A stretch of 64,000 nt of DNA from Butyricimonas virosa (GCF_025148635.1 NZ_CP102269.1:2604001-2668000), one strand, 5' to 3'. Positions 24,643 through 35,273 are shown, numbered from the stretch's first letter. Program-made: numbers and translations. Notes: generated by a model not told the origin, from the letters alone.

Positions 24643-26187
24643 TTAAAATGGAGGAATTCCATGTTTTTTAGCCGGGGTTAATACCGACTTGTTGCTGGAT
24701 ACCTCGATAGAGTGTTTCAAAATTTTCCGGGTTTCCTCGGGTTCGATCACTGAATCGATATAACCTTTAGAAGCGGCTACGTAAGGGTTAGCGAATTTCT
24801 CACGATACTCGGCAACTTTGATTTTACGCATTTCATCCGGGTTTTCGGCAGCCATGATCTCTTTTTTGAAGATGATGTTGGCAGCTCCTTCCGGTCCCAT
24901 GACCGCAATTTCTGCGGTTGGCCATGCGAACATGAAATCGGCTTTCAAATGACGGGAGTTCATGGCGATATAACCTCCACCGTATGCTTTTCTAAGGATT
25001 ACGGTAATCTTGGGTACTGTAGCTTCGCTATACGCGTAAAGCACTTTTGCCCCGTGACGGATAACTCCCATGTGTTCTTGTTCAACACCCGGTAAATATC
25101 CCGGCATATCCTCGAAAGTTACGATTGGGATATTGAAGGCATCACAGAAACGAATGAAACGTCCGGCTTTGTCTGAAGAGTCGCAATCCAATACTCCGGC
25201 AAGAACCGATGGCTGATTGGCCACGAATCCGATGGTTTCTCCATCAATTCGTCCAAATCCGACAACGATGTTCTTTGCGAATTCTTGTTGAACTTCGAGG
25301 AAATCAGAGTCATCGGCAACGGCGCGAATGACGTCACGTACATCGTAAGGTTGGGTCGGATCGGAAGGAATAATCTTTTCGATTTTGTATTCCGGTCTTG
25401 GAGGTTTGGAAGGGAACGGTTTGGCTTTTGCTTCGTTACTCCAGGGAATGAAGGTCAACAATTTTTTTATCTGTTCAAAACATTCATACTCTGAATGAGC
25501 GAAGAAATGGGCGTTACCGCTGATTTCACTGTGTACTCTTGCTCCACCGAGTTCTTCCATGGTCACGACTTCTCCCAATACTGTTTTTACAACTTCCGGT
25601 CCGGTAATGAACATTTTAGAGATGTTGTCCACCACAAACACAAAGTCTGTCAAGGCGGGAGAGTACACGGCTCCTCCGGCACAAGGACCGAGGATTACGG
25701 ATAATTGAGGGATTACTCCGGAAGCTTGGGTGTTACGGAAGAAAATTTCTCCATATCCGGCTAGTGAGTCTACTCCTTCTTGAATACGAGCACCACCCGA
25801 ATCGTTAATCCCGATTAAGGGTACACGCATTTTTAAAGCATGATCCATGATTTTGGTGATTTTGCGAGCATGCATCAAGCCTAGTGAACCTCCGGCAACC
25901 GTGAAATCTTGTGCGTAAATGCATACTGGTTCTCCATAAATTGTTCCGGTACCAATAATGACACCGTCACCATGAAGAACTTTCTTATCCATATCAAAAT
26001 CTTTAGACTGATGCTCAACGAACATGTCGTACTCATGGAAAGAGTCTTTGTCCAAAATTGCTTCAATACGCTCCCGGGCTGTCAATTTTCCCATTGCAGC
26101 TTGCTTCTTAATCGCCTCTTCGCCACCACCTTGAAGAACAATTTCTTTTCTCTTTCTTAAATCAAGAACATTTCTTTTAAGTGACAT
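24643..26187 (-). CDS. mmdA: Acyl-CoA carboxyltransferase (methylmalonyl-CoA decarboxylase alpha / propionyl-CoA carboxylase beta)
   Basis: 514 residues, the usual length. It has the two crotonase-like carboxyltransferase halves, with GGSLGLMHARKI and INDSGGARIQEGVDSLAGYGEIF in the first and FEDMPGYLPGVEQEHMGVIRHGAKVLYAYSEATVPKI plus GGGYIAMNS in the second. It moves a carboxyl group between methylmalonyl-/propionyl-CoA and biotin. In propionate-forming Bacteroidales this can be the decarboxylase subunit coupled to Na+ export, or part of a biotin-dependent carboxylase. The gene has a promoter box upstream and is followed by the biotin carrier gene. The exact complex is undecided. Confidence 0.93.
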   Translation of the reverse strand: MSLKRNVLDLRKRKEIVLQGGGEEAIKKQAAMGKLTARERIEAILDKDSFHEYDMFVEHQSKDFDMDKKVLHGDGVIIGTGTIYGEPVCIYAQDFTVAGGSLGLMHARKITKIMDHALKMRVPLIGINDSGGARIQEGVDSLAGYGEIFFRNTQASGVIPQLSVILGPCAGGAVYSPALTDFVFVVDNISKMFITGPEVVKTVLGEVVTMEELGGARVHSEISGNAHFFAHSEYECFEQIKKLLTFIPWSNEAKAKPFPSKPPRPEYKIEKIIPSDPTQPYDVRDVIRAVADDSDFLEVQQEFAKNIVVGFGRIDGETIGFVANQPSVLAGVLDCDSSDKAGRFIRFCDAFNIPIVTFEDMPGYLPGVEQEHMGVIRHGAKVLYAYSEATVPKITVILRKAYGGGYIAMNSRHLKADFMFAWPTAEIAVMGPEGAANIIFKKEIMAAENPDEMRKIKVAEYREKFANPYVAASKGYIDSVIEPEETRKILKHSIEVSSNKSVLTPAKKHGIPPF

Positions 26188-26251
26188 AAATATTATTTTT
26201 TATTTGTAAATGATGGATCCTATCTGACGTTAGATTCCACCAACCAATTTG

Positions 26252-26259
26252 CAAAATTA
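26252..26259 (-). promoter_or_regulatory. -7 promoter box (TAATTTTG) for mmdA
   Basis: Exact TAnnTTTG match on the minus strand about 65 bases upstream of the ATG at 26187. It lies in the 338-base divergent gap between mmdA and tamB; the rest of that gap shows no gene. Confidence 0.5.
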
Positions 26260-26486
26260 CGAAAAAGAAATGAAGAAAAAAATACTATTTCGAGTGATCG
26301 TGAATAAGATGTTGTCGGATAGGGTTTTAAGAGATTATATTCAGCATATAAATTCATACAAGTCCGTAACTCTCTGGTTGGATTGTTCGTTAAATTAATC
26401 GTTCAGTTTGTGGGGTGAGAAAAAGTATTATCGGGAAATGTAAGGTAAAAGCCTTGTTCCCGGTGGTCGAATTGGAGAAATAATTG

Positions 26487-26494
26487 TAGTTTTG
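26487..26494 (+). promoter_or_regulatory. -7 promoter box (TAGTTTTG) for tamB-tamL
   Basis: Exact TAnnTTTG match 31 bases before the tamB ATG at 26526. Confidence 0.5.
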
Positions 26495-26525
26495 TAATTG
26501 ATTAATCTTTGATGAAGAAAGGAAA

Positions 26526-29500
26526 ATGAGATTTTTGCGAAAGCTTTTTAAATATACATTGAGAATTATCTTGGTGCTTTTCACGTTGGTAGTTCTTGTC
26601 ATGATTCTTTTGTATATTCCTGCTATTCAGAATTTTGTCAAGGGGAAGGCGGAACAGTACGTGAATCGTAATTTGGATATGAAACTGTCGGTAGGTCGAA
26701 TCTTGTTGAAATTTCCGCTTGATCTGGCCGTTGAAAATATTTATCTGGGACAGACGGAAAAAGACACACTGCTGTATGCCGACGTGATTCAGGTGAATGT
26801 TGCATTAACAGAATTGTTAAAGAAAGAAATCGAAGTTCGTCGTTTGGTCGTGGAAAATGCAGCGGTTCATTTCGAGGATTCTCTTTCCGGATTGAAAATG
26901 AATCTGGTTTTGGAGGAACTGAATCTTCGGGTGGATCGATTGAATCTGTCGCGACAAGAGGCCGAGATTCCTTTCATTGCTTTAAAAGGAGGAAAGATTC
27001 GGATGAATTTGGGCGGTGGGGAGTCTGCGGTTGATACAGTCGGGGGTGGGGAGCCTATGCGCTGGCGTTTTAAGATTGGAGAGATAACAATTGATAGTGT
27101 TGATTATCAGTTACAGGGACTTCCCATGGGTGAATTCCATGCCGGGATGGGAGAGGCTCGCTTGAAAGGGATTGATGTCGGTTTGGAAAAACAAACAGTT
27201 GATTTGGAAAAGATCACGTTGGTACGTGGCTTTTGCGATTTGCTGATGACGGAATCTACCGGGGAACAGGTTGAAGCAGAAATGTCTACCGTGGAAAGTA
27301 TGCCTTGGGAAGTTCGGGTCGGGACGGTAGAGCTGGAGGATAATCGTTTTTTGATGAAACCGATGACTATCCCTGTTGACGCAGAGCGGTTCCCCGAAAC
27401 GGTTCGTATATCAGCACTTTCGTTGAAGGTGGATAGTGTGTTTAATCGGGGAACAGAGGTGACGGCAATTATTCAAAATTTGCGTTTTAAGGAAGGAAAT
27501 GGATTGGATTTGAGAGATTTATCTTGTCGAGTTAGTTTGGGAAGTGAACAAACTAACGTGTCGAATCTGATTTTGAAAACGATTAATAGCCAATTGAAAA
27601 TGAATGTCCGGGCGGAAGCCGGAATAAGTGATTTTGGCATGGAAACTCCTTTCCAATTATCCATGGAGGGGAATGTTGCCGGGCAGGACGTGTTGTTGTT
27701 TATGCCGGATTCTAATGGTCTGTTAAATGATTGGTTATCGAATAAAATTTTTTCTTTGTCCGGATTGGTAAGAGGTAAGGTCGATCAGTTGAATATTGCT
27801 CATTTTGATATAGGAGCAGCAGGAGGTTTTTCTTTGAAGAGTGAGGGGAACGTGGCCTTCGTGACGGATATGGAAAGAATCGCGGGAGAATTGAATCTAG
27901 CTCTTGTTGTCGACCGAGGGGAGTATTTTGTACCATTGTTATCGGAGAATGGGAATGCCGGATTTGTTATCCCGGATCATTTATCATTAGAGACGGGTGT
28001 GCATATTGCGGATCAAGCGGTGAAAGTGGATGTGGAGTTAAATCCCGGGGAAGGCGTATTGCGTGCAGTTGCCGGTTATGGTTGGAAAGAAAATACCTAT
28101 CAAGCGGAAGTGCATTTGAAAGATTTTGCTTTGGATAAATTCATGCCGAATGATTCGTTAGGGGCAATTACCGCCAATCTTTTGGCTTCGGGCCGGGGGC
28201 TTGATTGGAAAGAGGCGATGGCGAAAGTGGATTTTGAATTAGCATCCTTATATTATAACGGGTATGATTATAAAAATGTGATTTTGGATGCGGCATTGAA
28301 AGATCAAGAATTGACCGGGGAATTATGGAGTGGTAATCAGGAGTTGGATTTGGGAATGAAATTCCGGTTACGTGCTGACGAGAACGCGTACAAGATAAGT
28401 TTGAATGGAGATCTTGAAAATGTAGATCTGAAAGGATTGCATTTTATGCCGGAAAACATGGCTTTTTCTTTGGGACTGGACGTGAATGCAGAATTAAAGT
28501 CGGACAGTACATCATCTTTACAGGCTGTTTTTTCGAATATCGTCTTACAGGACTTTGCCACTCGTAAGTTGGGAAATCTGGAGGTCACTTTCTCCGGTTT
28601 GCAAAACAAGACATTGTTGGATGTCAAAGCGGGAGACCTGACCATGAAGTTTGAGGGAGATGGTGGAGGCTACGCTTTAGTCGATCGTTTTAGTGTCGCT
28701 AGCGGATTGTTGGTTGAGCAGATCGAGAAACATGATTTTAACATGGAAAAATTGAACGAACTGCTACCTGATTTCCGGTTGACGATAGACGCCCAGCAAG
28801 AGAATTTATTGAATAGTTACTTGAAAAGCAGCGGAATACGCTTTGAACGAATGAATGTTGATTTAGGAACCGATGTATCACGTGATTTCGGGGTAAGTTC
28901 AAAGGTGTATGGATTGAATATCGAGGGGATTGTTTTGGATAGTGTATTGATATATGCAAGACAGAAGGACGTGGCTTTGCGCTATGGCGTGGATGTATTC
29001 GGGGCTAAGGATCAATTGGAAGGATTGGCTCAACTGACGGTGGAAGGGAACGTGGAGTATGATCAGATAAATGTAAGAATACGTGAACATGCGAACGAGA
29101 ATGGGGAAATATTCAATATCGGGGCTAATGTCGCTTTGCAAGACAGTTCTTTTAGCGTGAGTATTTCTCCCGATCCCCTTATCTTGGGATATGTTTCATG
29201 GCAAATTAACCGGGGCAATTTTATTCGCCTGAAGCAAGGGGAAATTCCGGCGGCTAATTTGCAAATGCTGAATGGAGACAAGCGGATTCGTTTAATTTCG
29301 GAAGAAGATGCTGATCACAAACCGGCCTCCTTGATTGTAGATATTAAAGGTGTTGATTTGGGTGGTTTATCTAAAGCACTTTCGTTTATTCCGGATATAT
29401 CCGGTTTGTTAGGGGTTGATGTGCAGATGTATAGCAAGAATGACGTGATTGATGTTAGCGGGGCGGTCAATGTGGATGATTTTTATTATGGGAAAGAGCA

Positions 29501-31271
29501 TGTGGGAGATTTGGGATTAGGCATTAAATATCGATTGTCGCAACAGACTGAGCATGACGTGGATTTTTCCTTGTCGGTAGATGGGGTGAAGGCACTTTTG
29601 ACCAAAGGTAAATTAATGACCGGGAGTGAAGATAAAGATATTGCATTGGATATAGACATTCCTAAATTCCCTTTGCGTGTTGCGGGAGCCTTTACTCCCC
29701 CGGGTATAATGAAGCTGGATGGAGACATGATCGGGGCTTTTCAAGTGAAAGGGCAGATGAATCAACCGTTGATAAATGGAGATTTACGTTTCAAGGACGG
29801 AACCATTGAAGCTTTGATGATCGGGACGACTTTTAAGATAGATTCTTCGGCTATCGTGATTCATGATAATCTTTTGGATTTTAATCATTTCGGGTTGATT
29901 GCTCCTAATAAACAGCGATTAGAACTATTGGGAACGGTTGATTTCGCATCCTTCTCGGCCATAAAAATGGATGCCTCTGTTCAAGCGAAGAATTTTCAGG
30001 CCATGAAGGTGAAAGAAAATACGGAGACCATGGTTTACGGGAAAGTGTTTGTTGATCTCTCGGCAACCTTGAAAGGAATGCTGGATAATCTGAAGGTCAG
30101 AGGAAATATTAACTTGTTGGATAATAGTGAAGTCTATTACACGTTGAAATCTTCGCCTTTGGAATTGACGGACCGGAGTGCGGATGTTGTGCGTTTCGTT
30201 TCGTTCAGCGACACGACTCAATTGGCCGCGGCTGATGAGTTGCAGCAGGTTAGTTCCGTGAATCTGGATTTGCTCATGTCCGTGAATATCGCACCGTTAG
30301 TTGGGTTGAATGTGTTGCTGTCGTCGAATGGGCAGAATCGGGTAGCAATAAATGGCGGGGGAAATCTGACTTATACATTGAATCCGGTGGGAGAGACCCG
30401 CCTCGTGGGAAGATACGTTCTGACGAGTGGAATCGTTTCTTACGGTTTGCCGGTGATCGGGCAGAAGGATTTCAAGATACAAGATGGTAGTTTCGTGGAA
30501 TGGACCGGGGACCTGGCTAACCCGACCTTGAATATAACGGCTGCGGAGACAATTTCGGCTAGCGTGACGGATGATAGCCAGAAATCCCGCCTAGTGACGT
30601 TCAATGCCATGATCAAGATTTCAAACACGTTGGAGAAACTGGACATCACGTTTGATCTTGCCGCAGAAGGGGATATAACGATACAGAACCAATTGGCAGC
30701 GATGACTGCCGAGGAGCGTTCAAAGGAGGCGATGAACATGATGATTTACGGAACTTATTCCGGGCCGGGGACGGTGGCAAAGTCCAATGCCTCTGATAAT
30801 GCCCTGAATAATTTCGTGGAAAACGAATTGAATCAATGGTCTCGGAAACATTTGAAGAACATGGATCTGACGTTTGGTATTAATACCTATAATCAAGTGT
30901 CAGAGGCAGGAGAATCTAAGAAAACGGATTATTCTTATCAATTTTCGAAACGATTGTTTAATAATAAGGTACGGGTGAAAGTCGGGGGGCGAATCTCCAC
31001 GGATAATGACCCCGCGGCCGGGGGAGTAGAGGAGAATCTTGTGGATGACATTGCCATCGAGTACGTGTTTGGAAAGAATCCGAACTTTTTTCTGAAGATC
31101 TTCCGGCACACGGGCTACGAGAGCGTCTTGGAGGGAGAAGTGACACAAACCGGTATCGGTGTGGTATTAAGAAAAAATTTCCAAAAATTCATGGATATAT
31201 TCCGCCGTAAAAAGAAAGTACAAGTAGAATCCAAAATAGAACCGATAGAAAATGAAAAGTCTGGGAAATAG
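26526..31271 (+). CDS. tamB: TamB-like translocation and assembly module protein
   Basis: 1581 residues. A single N-terminal membrane anchor (about 13-35) is followed by a very long periplasmic region of short beta-strands, the repeat-rich beta-taco architecture of TamB/AsmA-like proteins. The DUF490-type C-terminal domain is recognisable at about 1330-1560 (TYTLNPVGETRLVGRYVLTSG, IQDGSFVEWTGDLANPTLNI, MAAMTAEER-like region). In Bacteroidetes TamB pairs with the lipoprotein TamL in outer-membrane biogenesis, and related AsmA-like proteins move lipids between membranes. The next gene overlaps its end by 20 bases and encodes TamL, which confirms the call. Confidence 0.92.
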   Translation: MRFLRKLFKYTLRIILVLFTLVVLVMILLYIPAIQNFVKGKAEQYVNRNLDMKLSVGRILLKFPLDLAVENIYLGQTEKDTLLYADVIQVNVALTELLKKEIEVRRLVVENAAVHFEDSLSGLKMNLVLEELNLRVDRLNLSRQEAEIPFIALKGGKIRMNLGGGESAVDTVGGGEPMRWRFKIGEITIDSVDYQLQGLPMGEFHAGMGEARLKGIDVGLEKQTVDLEKITLVRGFCDLLMTESTGEQVEAEMSTVESMPWEVRVGTVELEDNRFLMKPMTIPVDAERFPETVRISALSLKVDSVFNRGTEVTAIIQNLRFKEGNGLDLRDLSCRVSLGSEQTNVSNLILKTINSQLKMNVRAEAGISDFGMETPFQLSMEGNVAGQDVLLFMPDSNGLLNDWLSNKIFSLSGLVRGKVDQLNIAHFDIGAAGGFSLKSEGNVAFVTDMERIAGELNLALVVDRGEYFVPLLSENGNAGFVIPDHLSLETGVHIADQAVKVDVELNPGEGVLRAVAGYGWKENTYQAEVHLKDFALDKFMPNDSLGAITANLLASGRGLDWKEAMAKVDFELASLYYNGYDYKNVILDAALKDQELTGELWSGNQELDLGMKFRLRADENAYKISLNGDLENVDLKGLHFMPENMAFSLGLDVNAELKSDSTSSLQAVFSNIVLQDFATRKLGNLEVTFSGLQNKTLLDVKAGDLTMKFEGDGGGYALVDRFSVASGLLVEQIEKHDFNMEKLNELLPDFRLTIDAQQENLLNSYLKSSGIRFERMNVDLGTDVSRDFGVSSKVYGLNIEGIVLDSVLIYARQKDVALRYGVDVFGAKDQLEGLAQLTVEGNVEYDQINVRIREHANENGEIFNIGANVALQDSSFSVSISPDPLILGYVSWQINRGNFIRLKQGEIPAANLQMLNGDKRIRLISEEDADHKPASLIVDIKGVDLGGLSKALSFIPDISGLLGVDVQMYSKNDVIDVSGAVNVDDFYYGKEHVGDLGLGIKYRLSQQTEHDVDFSLSVDGVKALLTKGKLMTGSEDKDIALDIDIPKFPLRVAGAFTPPGIMKLDGDMIGAFQVKGQMNQPLINGDLRFKDGTIEALMIGTTFKIDSSAIVIHDNLLDFNHFGLIAPNKQRLELLGTVDFASFSAIKMDASVQAKNFQAMKVKENTETMVYGKVFVDLSATLKGMLDNLKVRGNINLLDNSEVYYTLKSSPLELTDRSADVVRFVSFSDTTQLAAADELQQVSSVNLDLLMSVNIAPLVGLNVLLSSNGQNRVAINGGGNLTYTLNPVGETRLVGRYVLTSGIVSYGLPVIGQKDFKIQDGSFVEWTGDLANPTLNITAAETISASVTDDSQKSRLVTFNAMIKISNTLEKLDITFDLAAEGDITIQNQLAAMTAEERSKEAMNMMIYGTYSGPGTVAKSNASDNALNNFVENELNQWSRKHLKNMDLTFGINTYNQVSEAGESKKTDYSYQFSKRLFNNKVRVKVGGRISTDNDPAAGGVEENLVDDIAIEYVFGKNPNFFLKIFRHTGYESVLEGEVTQTGIGVVLRKNFQKFMDIFRRKKKVQVESKIEPIENEKSGK

Positions 31272-33573
31272 TTTATTTGTTATTATAGTATTCATGATAT
31301 TGGGTAGCTCTTGTTCTCAGACGAAGAGGTTGACCGAAGGCGAGGTGTTATACACCGGGGTGAAAAAGATGAATATAGAGACTGCCAAAGGGGTAAAGTT
31401 GGAGGGACCGAAAAGTTCGGCTATTTCCGGGCCGTTAGGTTTCCCGCCTAATAACCCGTTGTATGCTCCTTACATACGTTCCCCGTTTCCGGTTGGGTTG
31501 TGGGTGTATAATTGGAACGTGAAAAAAGAGAAGGGATTAAAACATTGGTTATACAAAAAATTGGCCAAGAAACCCGTGTTAATCTCTGATGTACAACCGG
31601 AACTACGCTTGAAAGTGGTGGAGAATGCTGCCAGTGAATACGGTTATTTCGGGGTGAAATCCAGTTACGAGATTATTCCGAACAAACGGAATCCCAAGAA
31701 AGCGAAAATCAGTTATAATGTTTACGTGCCGGAAGCTTACTTGCTGGGAACTGTTGAATTTTGGGGCTGGACGGGGAGAATGGATAGTCTGATACAGAGA
31801 ACGCAACGGGGTTGCTTGCTAAAATCCGGGGCAGAGTATAATTTGTACACGATGGAAGATGAGCGAACCCGGATAACTAAAATGTTCCGGAATAGTGGGT
31901 ATTATTATTTCCAATCGGATTATATCGAATTTTTGGTCGACACGACACGGGAAAGACGGGTGGCAGATGTCCGTATTGCTTTGAAACATGGTATTCCGGC
32001 GGTAGCCTTGCAACCGTACAAGGTGGGAAACGTGGAACTTGTACTGGAAAATTCCGATCAGTCAGAAACTCAAGATACCTTGTCTTATAAGGGGATAGAG
32101 GTGAAATATACGAAACCGTTGGACGTGAAGCCCAAGGTTCTCGCTCGTTCCATGCATTTACTTCCCGGAGACACTTATTCGTTCTGGCGACAAAATCGAA
32201 CGCAAACGAGTCTGGCCCGGCTTGGAATTTTTAAATATACCAACTTGAACGTGACCCGGGCAGATAGCGTGAAAAAGTCCGGTTTCGGAAATCTAGACTT
32301 TAGTATTAATGCCGTGTACGACTTACCGATAGAGACGGAAATAGAAGTAGATGTTTCCTCTAAATCCAATAATTTGCTCGGGCCTGGTTTGTCGTTGGGA
32401 ATAACGAATAAGAATTTATTCCGGGGCGGGGAGAACCTGACCTTTAAGTTAAATGGGGCTTACGAGTGGGAAGTTGGGGATAAAAAGACAAATTCAAATT
32501 CCGGGTTAATCAATTCTTACGAGTTAGGTGTGAACGTCGGTTTGTCATTGCCTCGGTTGCTAGTACCTAACTTCTTGAAAAGTAGTAAAGATTTTGCCGA
32601 ACGTACGAATTTCCAGATTGGAGTAGATTTTTTGAATCGCCATACTTTTTTCCGGATGCTTTCTTTCACGGGATCTCTCAGTTATGATTTTCAAAGCTCG
32701 TGGCGAGTGTTCCATACGATAACACCTTTGAAGATCACGTACACCCATTTGTTGCAGACTTCGAAAGAGTTTGATGAAACGATGGAGAATAATCCTGCGA
32801 TAGCGATGAGTTTTAAGAACCAGTTGATCCCTTCCATGTCCTATTCGTACACTTATGACAGGGCGGCAACAAGACGGAATCCCAATCGATTGTACTGGCA
32901 GAATACGATTATGTCAGCAGGTAACATTCTTTCCGCCGTACAATATATCACGGGAAATCATCAGGGGCAAAACAAAAAATTGTTCGGTAATATCTACTCG
33001 CAATTCTTGAAATTAACCTCTGAAGTAATCGTGTACCGTAAAATAACGGAAACCTCTCTTCTGGCAACCCGCTTTATGGGGGGCATCGGTTGTGCTTACG
33101 GGAATTCCCGGGTGATGCCGTATAGCGAGCAATTTTATATCGGGGGAGCGAATAGTATCCGGGCGTTCACGATCCGGTCGATAGGCCCCGGTAGCTATCA
33201 TCTGGAAAGCGATAACAAAACGGCTTATTTGGATCAGACGGGAGATATTAAATTGGAAGGGAACGTGGAACTTCGTTTCAAAATCATGTATCAACTGAAT
33301 GGGGCTATCTTTTTAGATGCCGGTAACGTGTGGTTGTTGCGGAATGACCCGAAACGTCCGGGCGGAGAGTTTAAGTTAGCAGGTTTGTTAAAAGAGATTG
33401 CTTTGGGAACAGGTTTCGGCTTGCGTTATGACTTTGGTTTTATCGTACTCCGGGGTGATCTGGGAATTGCTTTGCATACTCCTTACAAGAATCCGGATAA
33501 GTCGGGATATTATAATATTCCGAAGTTCAAGGATGGCTTAAGGTTCCACTTGGCGATCGGTTACCCGTTCTAA
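31252..33573 (+). CDS. tamL: TamL-like outer-membrane assembly protein (BamA/TamA family lipoprotein)
   Basis: 773 residues. The signal peptide ends in a lipobox (ILGSSC, C21), so the protein is probably lipidated, the feature that distinguishes Bacteroidetes TamL from TamA. POTRA-like domains fill about residues 30-350. A 16-strand Omp85 barrel follows from about residue 365 (PIETEIEVDVSSKSNNLLGPGLSLGITNKNLFRGG) to the C-terminal strand ending in F. The YIGGANSIRAFTIRSIGPGSY loop is the conserved lid/lock segment of the family. It overlaps tamB by 20 bases, so the pair is translationally coupled. Confidence 0.93.
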   Translation: MKSLGNSLFVIIVFMILGSSCSQTKRLTEGEVLYTGVKKMNIETAKGVKLEGPKSSAISGPLGFPPNNPLYAPYIRSPFPVGLWVYNWNVKKEKGLKHWLYKKLAKKPVLISDVQPELRLKVVENAASEYGYFGVKSSYEIIPNKRNPKKAKISYNVYVPEAYLLGTVEFWGWTGRMDSLIQRTQRGCLLKSGAEYNLYTMEDERTRITKMFRNSGYYYFQSDYIEFLVDTTRERRVADVRIALKHGIPAVALQPYKVGNVELVLENSDQSETQDTLSYKGIEVKYTKPLDVKPKVLARSMHLLPGDTYSFWRQNRTQTSLARLGIFKYTNLNVTRADSVKKSGFGNLDFSINAVYDLPIETEIEVDVSSKSNNLLGPGLSLGITNKNLFRGGENLTFKLNGAYEWEVGDKKTNSNSGLINSYELGVNVGLSLPRLLVPNFLKSSKDFAERTNFQIGVDFLNRHTFFRMLSFTGSLSYDFQSSWRVFHTITPLKITYTHLLQTSKEFDETMENNPAIAMSFKNQLIPSMSYSYTYDRAATRRNPNRLYWQNTIMSAGNILSAVQYITGNHQGQNKKLFGNIYSQFLKLTSEVIVYRKITETSLLATRFMGGIGCAYGNSRVMPYSEQFYIGGANSIRAFTIRSIGPGSYHLESDNKTAYLDQTGDIKLEGNVELRFKIMYQLNGAIFLDAGNVWLLRNDPKRPGGEFKLAGLLKEIALGTGFGLRYDFGFIVLRGDLGIALHTPYKNPDKSGYYNIPKFKDGLRFHLAIGYPF

Positions 33574-33841
33574 AGAAAAATATTGGCGTGAGATGACTTG
33601 AATTGTCATACTTTTATCGGCTTGATATTTCCTTTCGTACCCTTACTTTTGTTGATTATATTTTGAATGAAGTGAGAGTTAAGGGGGAGTTAAGTTATCA
33701 AGTAAGAGGGATTGACGTGTCCCCTAGGTTTTAAACCCGTTTAGCAACTGGCTTTGCTGTTTAGATAGAATATTTGTGAGATATTTGGAGTGGCCTATTT
33801 CCCCGTTACTTCCCCTTTATTTTGTTCCGGGTTTAAAATAA
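33574..33841. other. Intergenic stretch between tamL and the porin terminator
   Basis: About 270 bases between converging genes. No ORF with a credible start, tRNA or clear hairpin was seen; nothing else is supported. Confidence 0.5.
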
Positions 33842-33868
33842 AAGAGCGTGCCATGCGGACACGCTCTT
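33842..33868 (-). terminator. Intrinsic terminator of the glpT-glpQ-porin operon
   Basis: Stem AAGAGCGTG/CACGCTCTT (33842-33850 with 33860-33868), followed on the minus strand by a T-rich tract, 37 bases beyond the porin stop codon. Confidence 0.85.
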
Positions 33869-33904
33869 CTGGTGTGATTTCTTTTTCTAAAATTTTCCTG
33901 ACAA

Positions 33905-35254
33905 TTAGAATGCAAACATTACTCGTAATTGCAGTTGATGAAAATTCTCGTCATCCGGGAAATATACGTTACTCAAGTTAGCATATTGATATTCTCCCAT
34001 GATTTTAATGTATTGATTGAAAGAATAATTCAATCCAAGTGTTACCGAGTGCATGGTACCCCCGTCAATACTAGAAGAATAGGGGTAGTCTACAACTTTT
34101 CCGTTCGGGTAGAACTTGTGATTACCAATCAAGAAAATGTCCCCGTCGGTAATATCTGTTAAGTTCGTGCAAGAGTAGCGAGCTACGAGTTCCAAACCTC
34201 CTTTGTCTCCCATGCCTTTTAATAAACCGTATTCGTCATCGTAGGTATAAGCTTTACCGCAGAGCAGGTAACCGAATTCTACGTAACCACCGTTCATGAT
34301 TGTGGGACGTAATTTGTTTCCACTTCTCCATCCTTCAACATTTGTCCAACTTTGTTGGCCACCTAATTGACTTTCAAATAAGGTTTGATCATCACGGTCT
34401 TTCCATACTTTTTTCCAGATGAATTCTCCGCGAGCAAATACACGGTCGCTCTTGAATAAGAATTCGGGACTGATGGTGAAGGCATCTTTGGCCCAAGGAA
34501 GGTCACAACTTAAAAATTTAGTAGTTTCATCCACGTAAGTTTGCATGTTGGCTGCCACGTGCATGTTCGTTTTATAAACGCCATCTTGGTAAACCTCTCC
34601 ACCGTTAATTCTTTGGTAACGTAATCCTGTACCGAATTGTAAGGTGATGTTGTTATCGTTGATGGGTTTCCATAACCAACGTCCACTTAAGCTGAATCCC
34701 TGGTACCCCTCTTCTTGCTCGTTGTATTTCAGTTGAGAGAAAATACCTTGATCGGCAAAGAAATGTCTGTTGAAGAATTTGTAAGTAGCTCCCAGTGATC
34801 GGCCCGGATCCAATGCTTGGGAAACTGACGGACGGCTGATAAAGTGATAGTTATATGAGCTAGTCATCATGCTCATGCTTGACGGCTCGTTATAATAACC
34901 GGCTTTTACCAAGTGAATACCTTTTAAACTTTCTTTGAAGGTATATTGTGCGAATAGGTTTTTTTGGCTGAACTCGCCATTCCCGAAACCGAAGTCCGCG
35001 TAGATAAACAATTTCCCGTAAGTTAAAGAGGCATGAATACGAGCGTCCGTGATGGCAGCACCGGATTTCATCGGGGTCCATTCCGTGTGATAATAAGCTA
35101 CGTCTGCAAACATACGACCACCGATGCTTGCTTTAAGATCGTTTTCTTTATTGACATATTTCAATAAAGGATTTACATCTTCTTGGGCTTTCACTGCAGT
35201 GGTAGATAACATTGCGGCTACCATCATGGCAGGTAATAATATGTATTTTTTCAT
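33905..35254 (-). CDS. Outer-membrane porin, phosphate-selective porin O/P-like
   Basis: 449 residues. A cleavable signal peptide (MKKYILLPAMMVAAM, ending VKAQ) precedes a chain of alternating amphipathic strands typical of a 16-strand porin. The pattern DARIHASLTYGKLFIYADFGF followed by KGIHLVKAGYYNEPSSMS matches Porin_O_P proteins, and the protein ends with a beta-strand closing in Phe (LQLRVMFAF). The likely job is to let anionic phosphoesters cross the outer membrane. It is the last gene of the glpT-glpQ-porin operon, 19 bases after glpQ, and a different porin of the same general type ends the rightward glpT operon. Confidence 0.8.
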   Translation of the reverse strand: MKKYILLPAMMVAAMLSTTAVKAQEDVNPLLKYVNKENDLKASIGGRMFADVAYYHTEWTPMKSGAAITDARIHASLTYGKLFIYADFGFGNGEFSQKNLFAQYTFKESLKGIHLVKAGYYNEPSSMSMMTSSYNYHFISRPSVSQALDPGRSLGATYKFFNRHFFADQGIFSQLKYNEQEEGYQGFSLSGRWLWKPINDNNITLQFGTGLRYQRINGGEVYQDGVYKTNMHVAANMQTYVDETTKFLSCDLPWAKDAFTISPEFLFKSDRVFARGEFIWKKVWKDRDDQTLFESQLGGQQSWTNVEGWRSGNKLRPTIMNGGYVEFGYLLCGKAYTYDDEYGLLKGMGDKGGLELVARYSCTNLTDITDGDIFLIGNHKFYPNGKVVDYPYSSSIDGGTMHSVTLGLNYSFNQYIKIMGEYQYANLSNVYFPDDENFHQLQLRVMFAF

Positions 35255-35273
35255 TACAATAATCGATTAAAAA

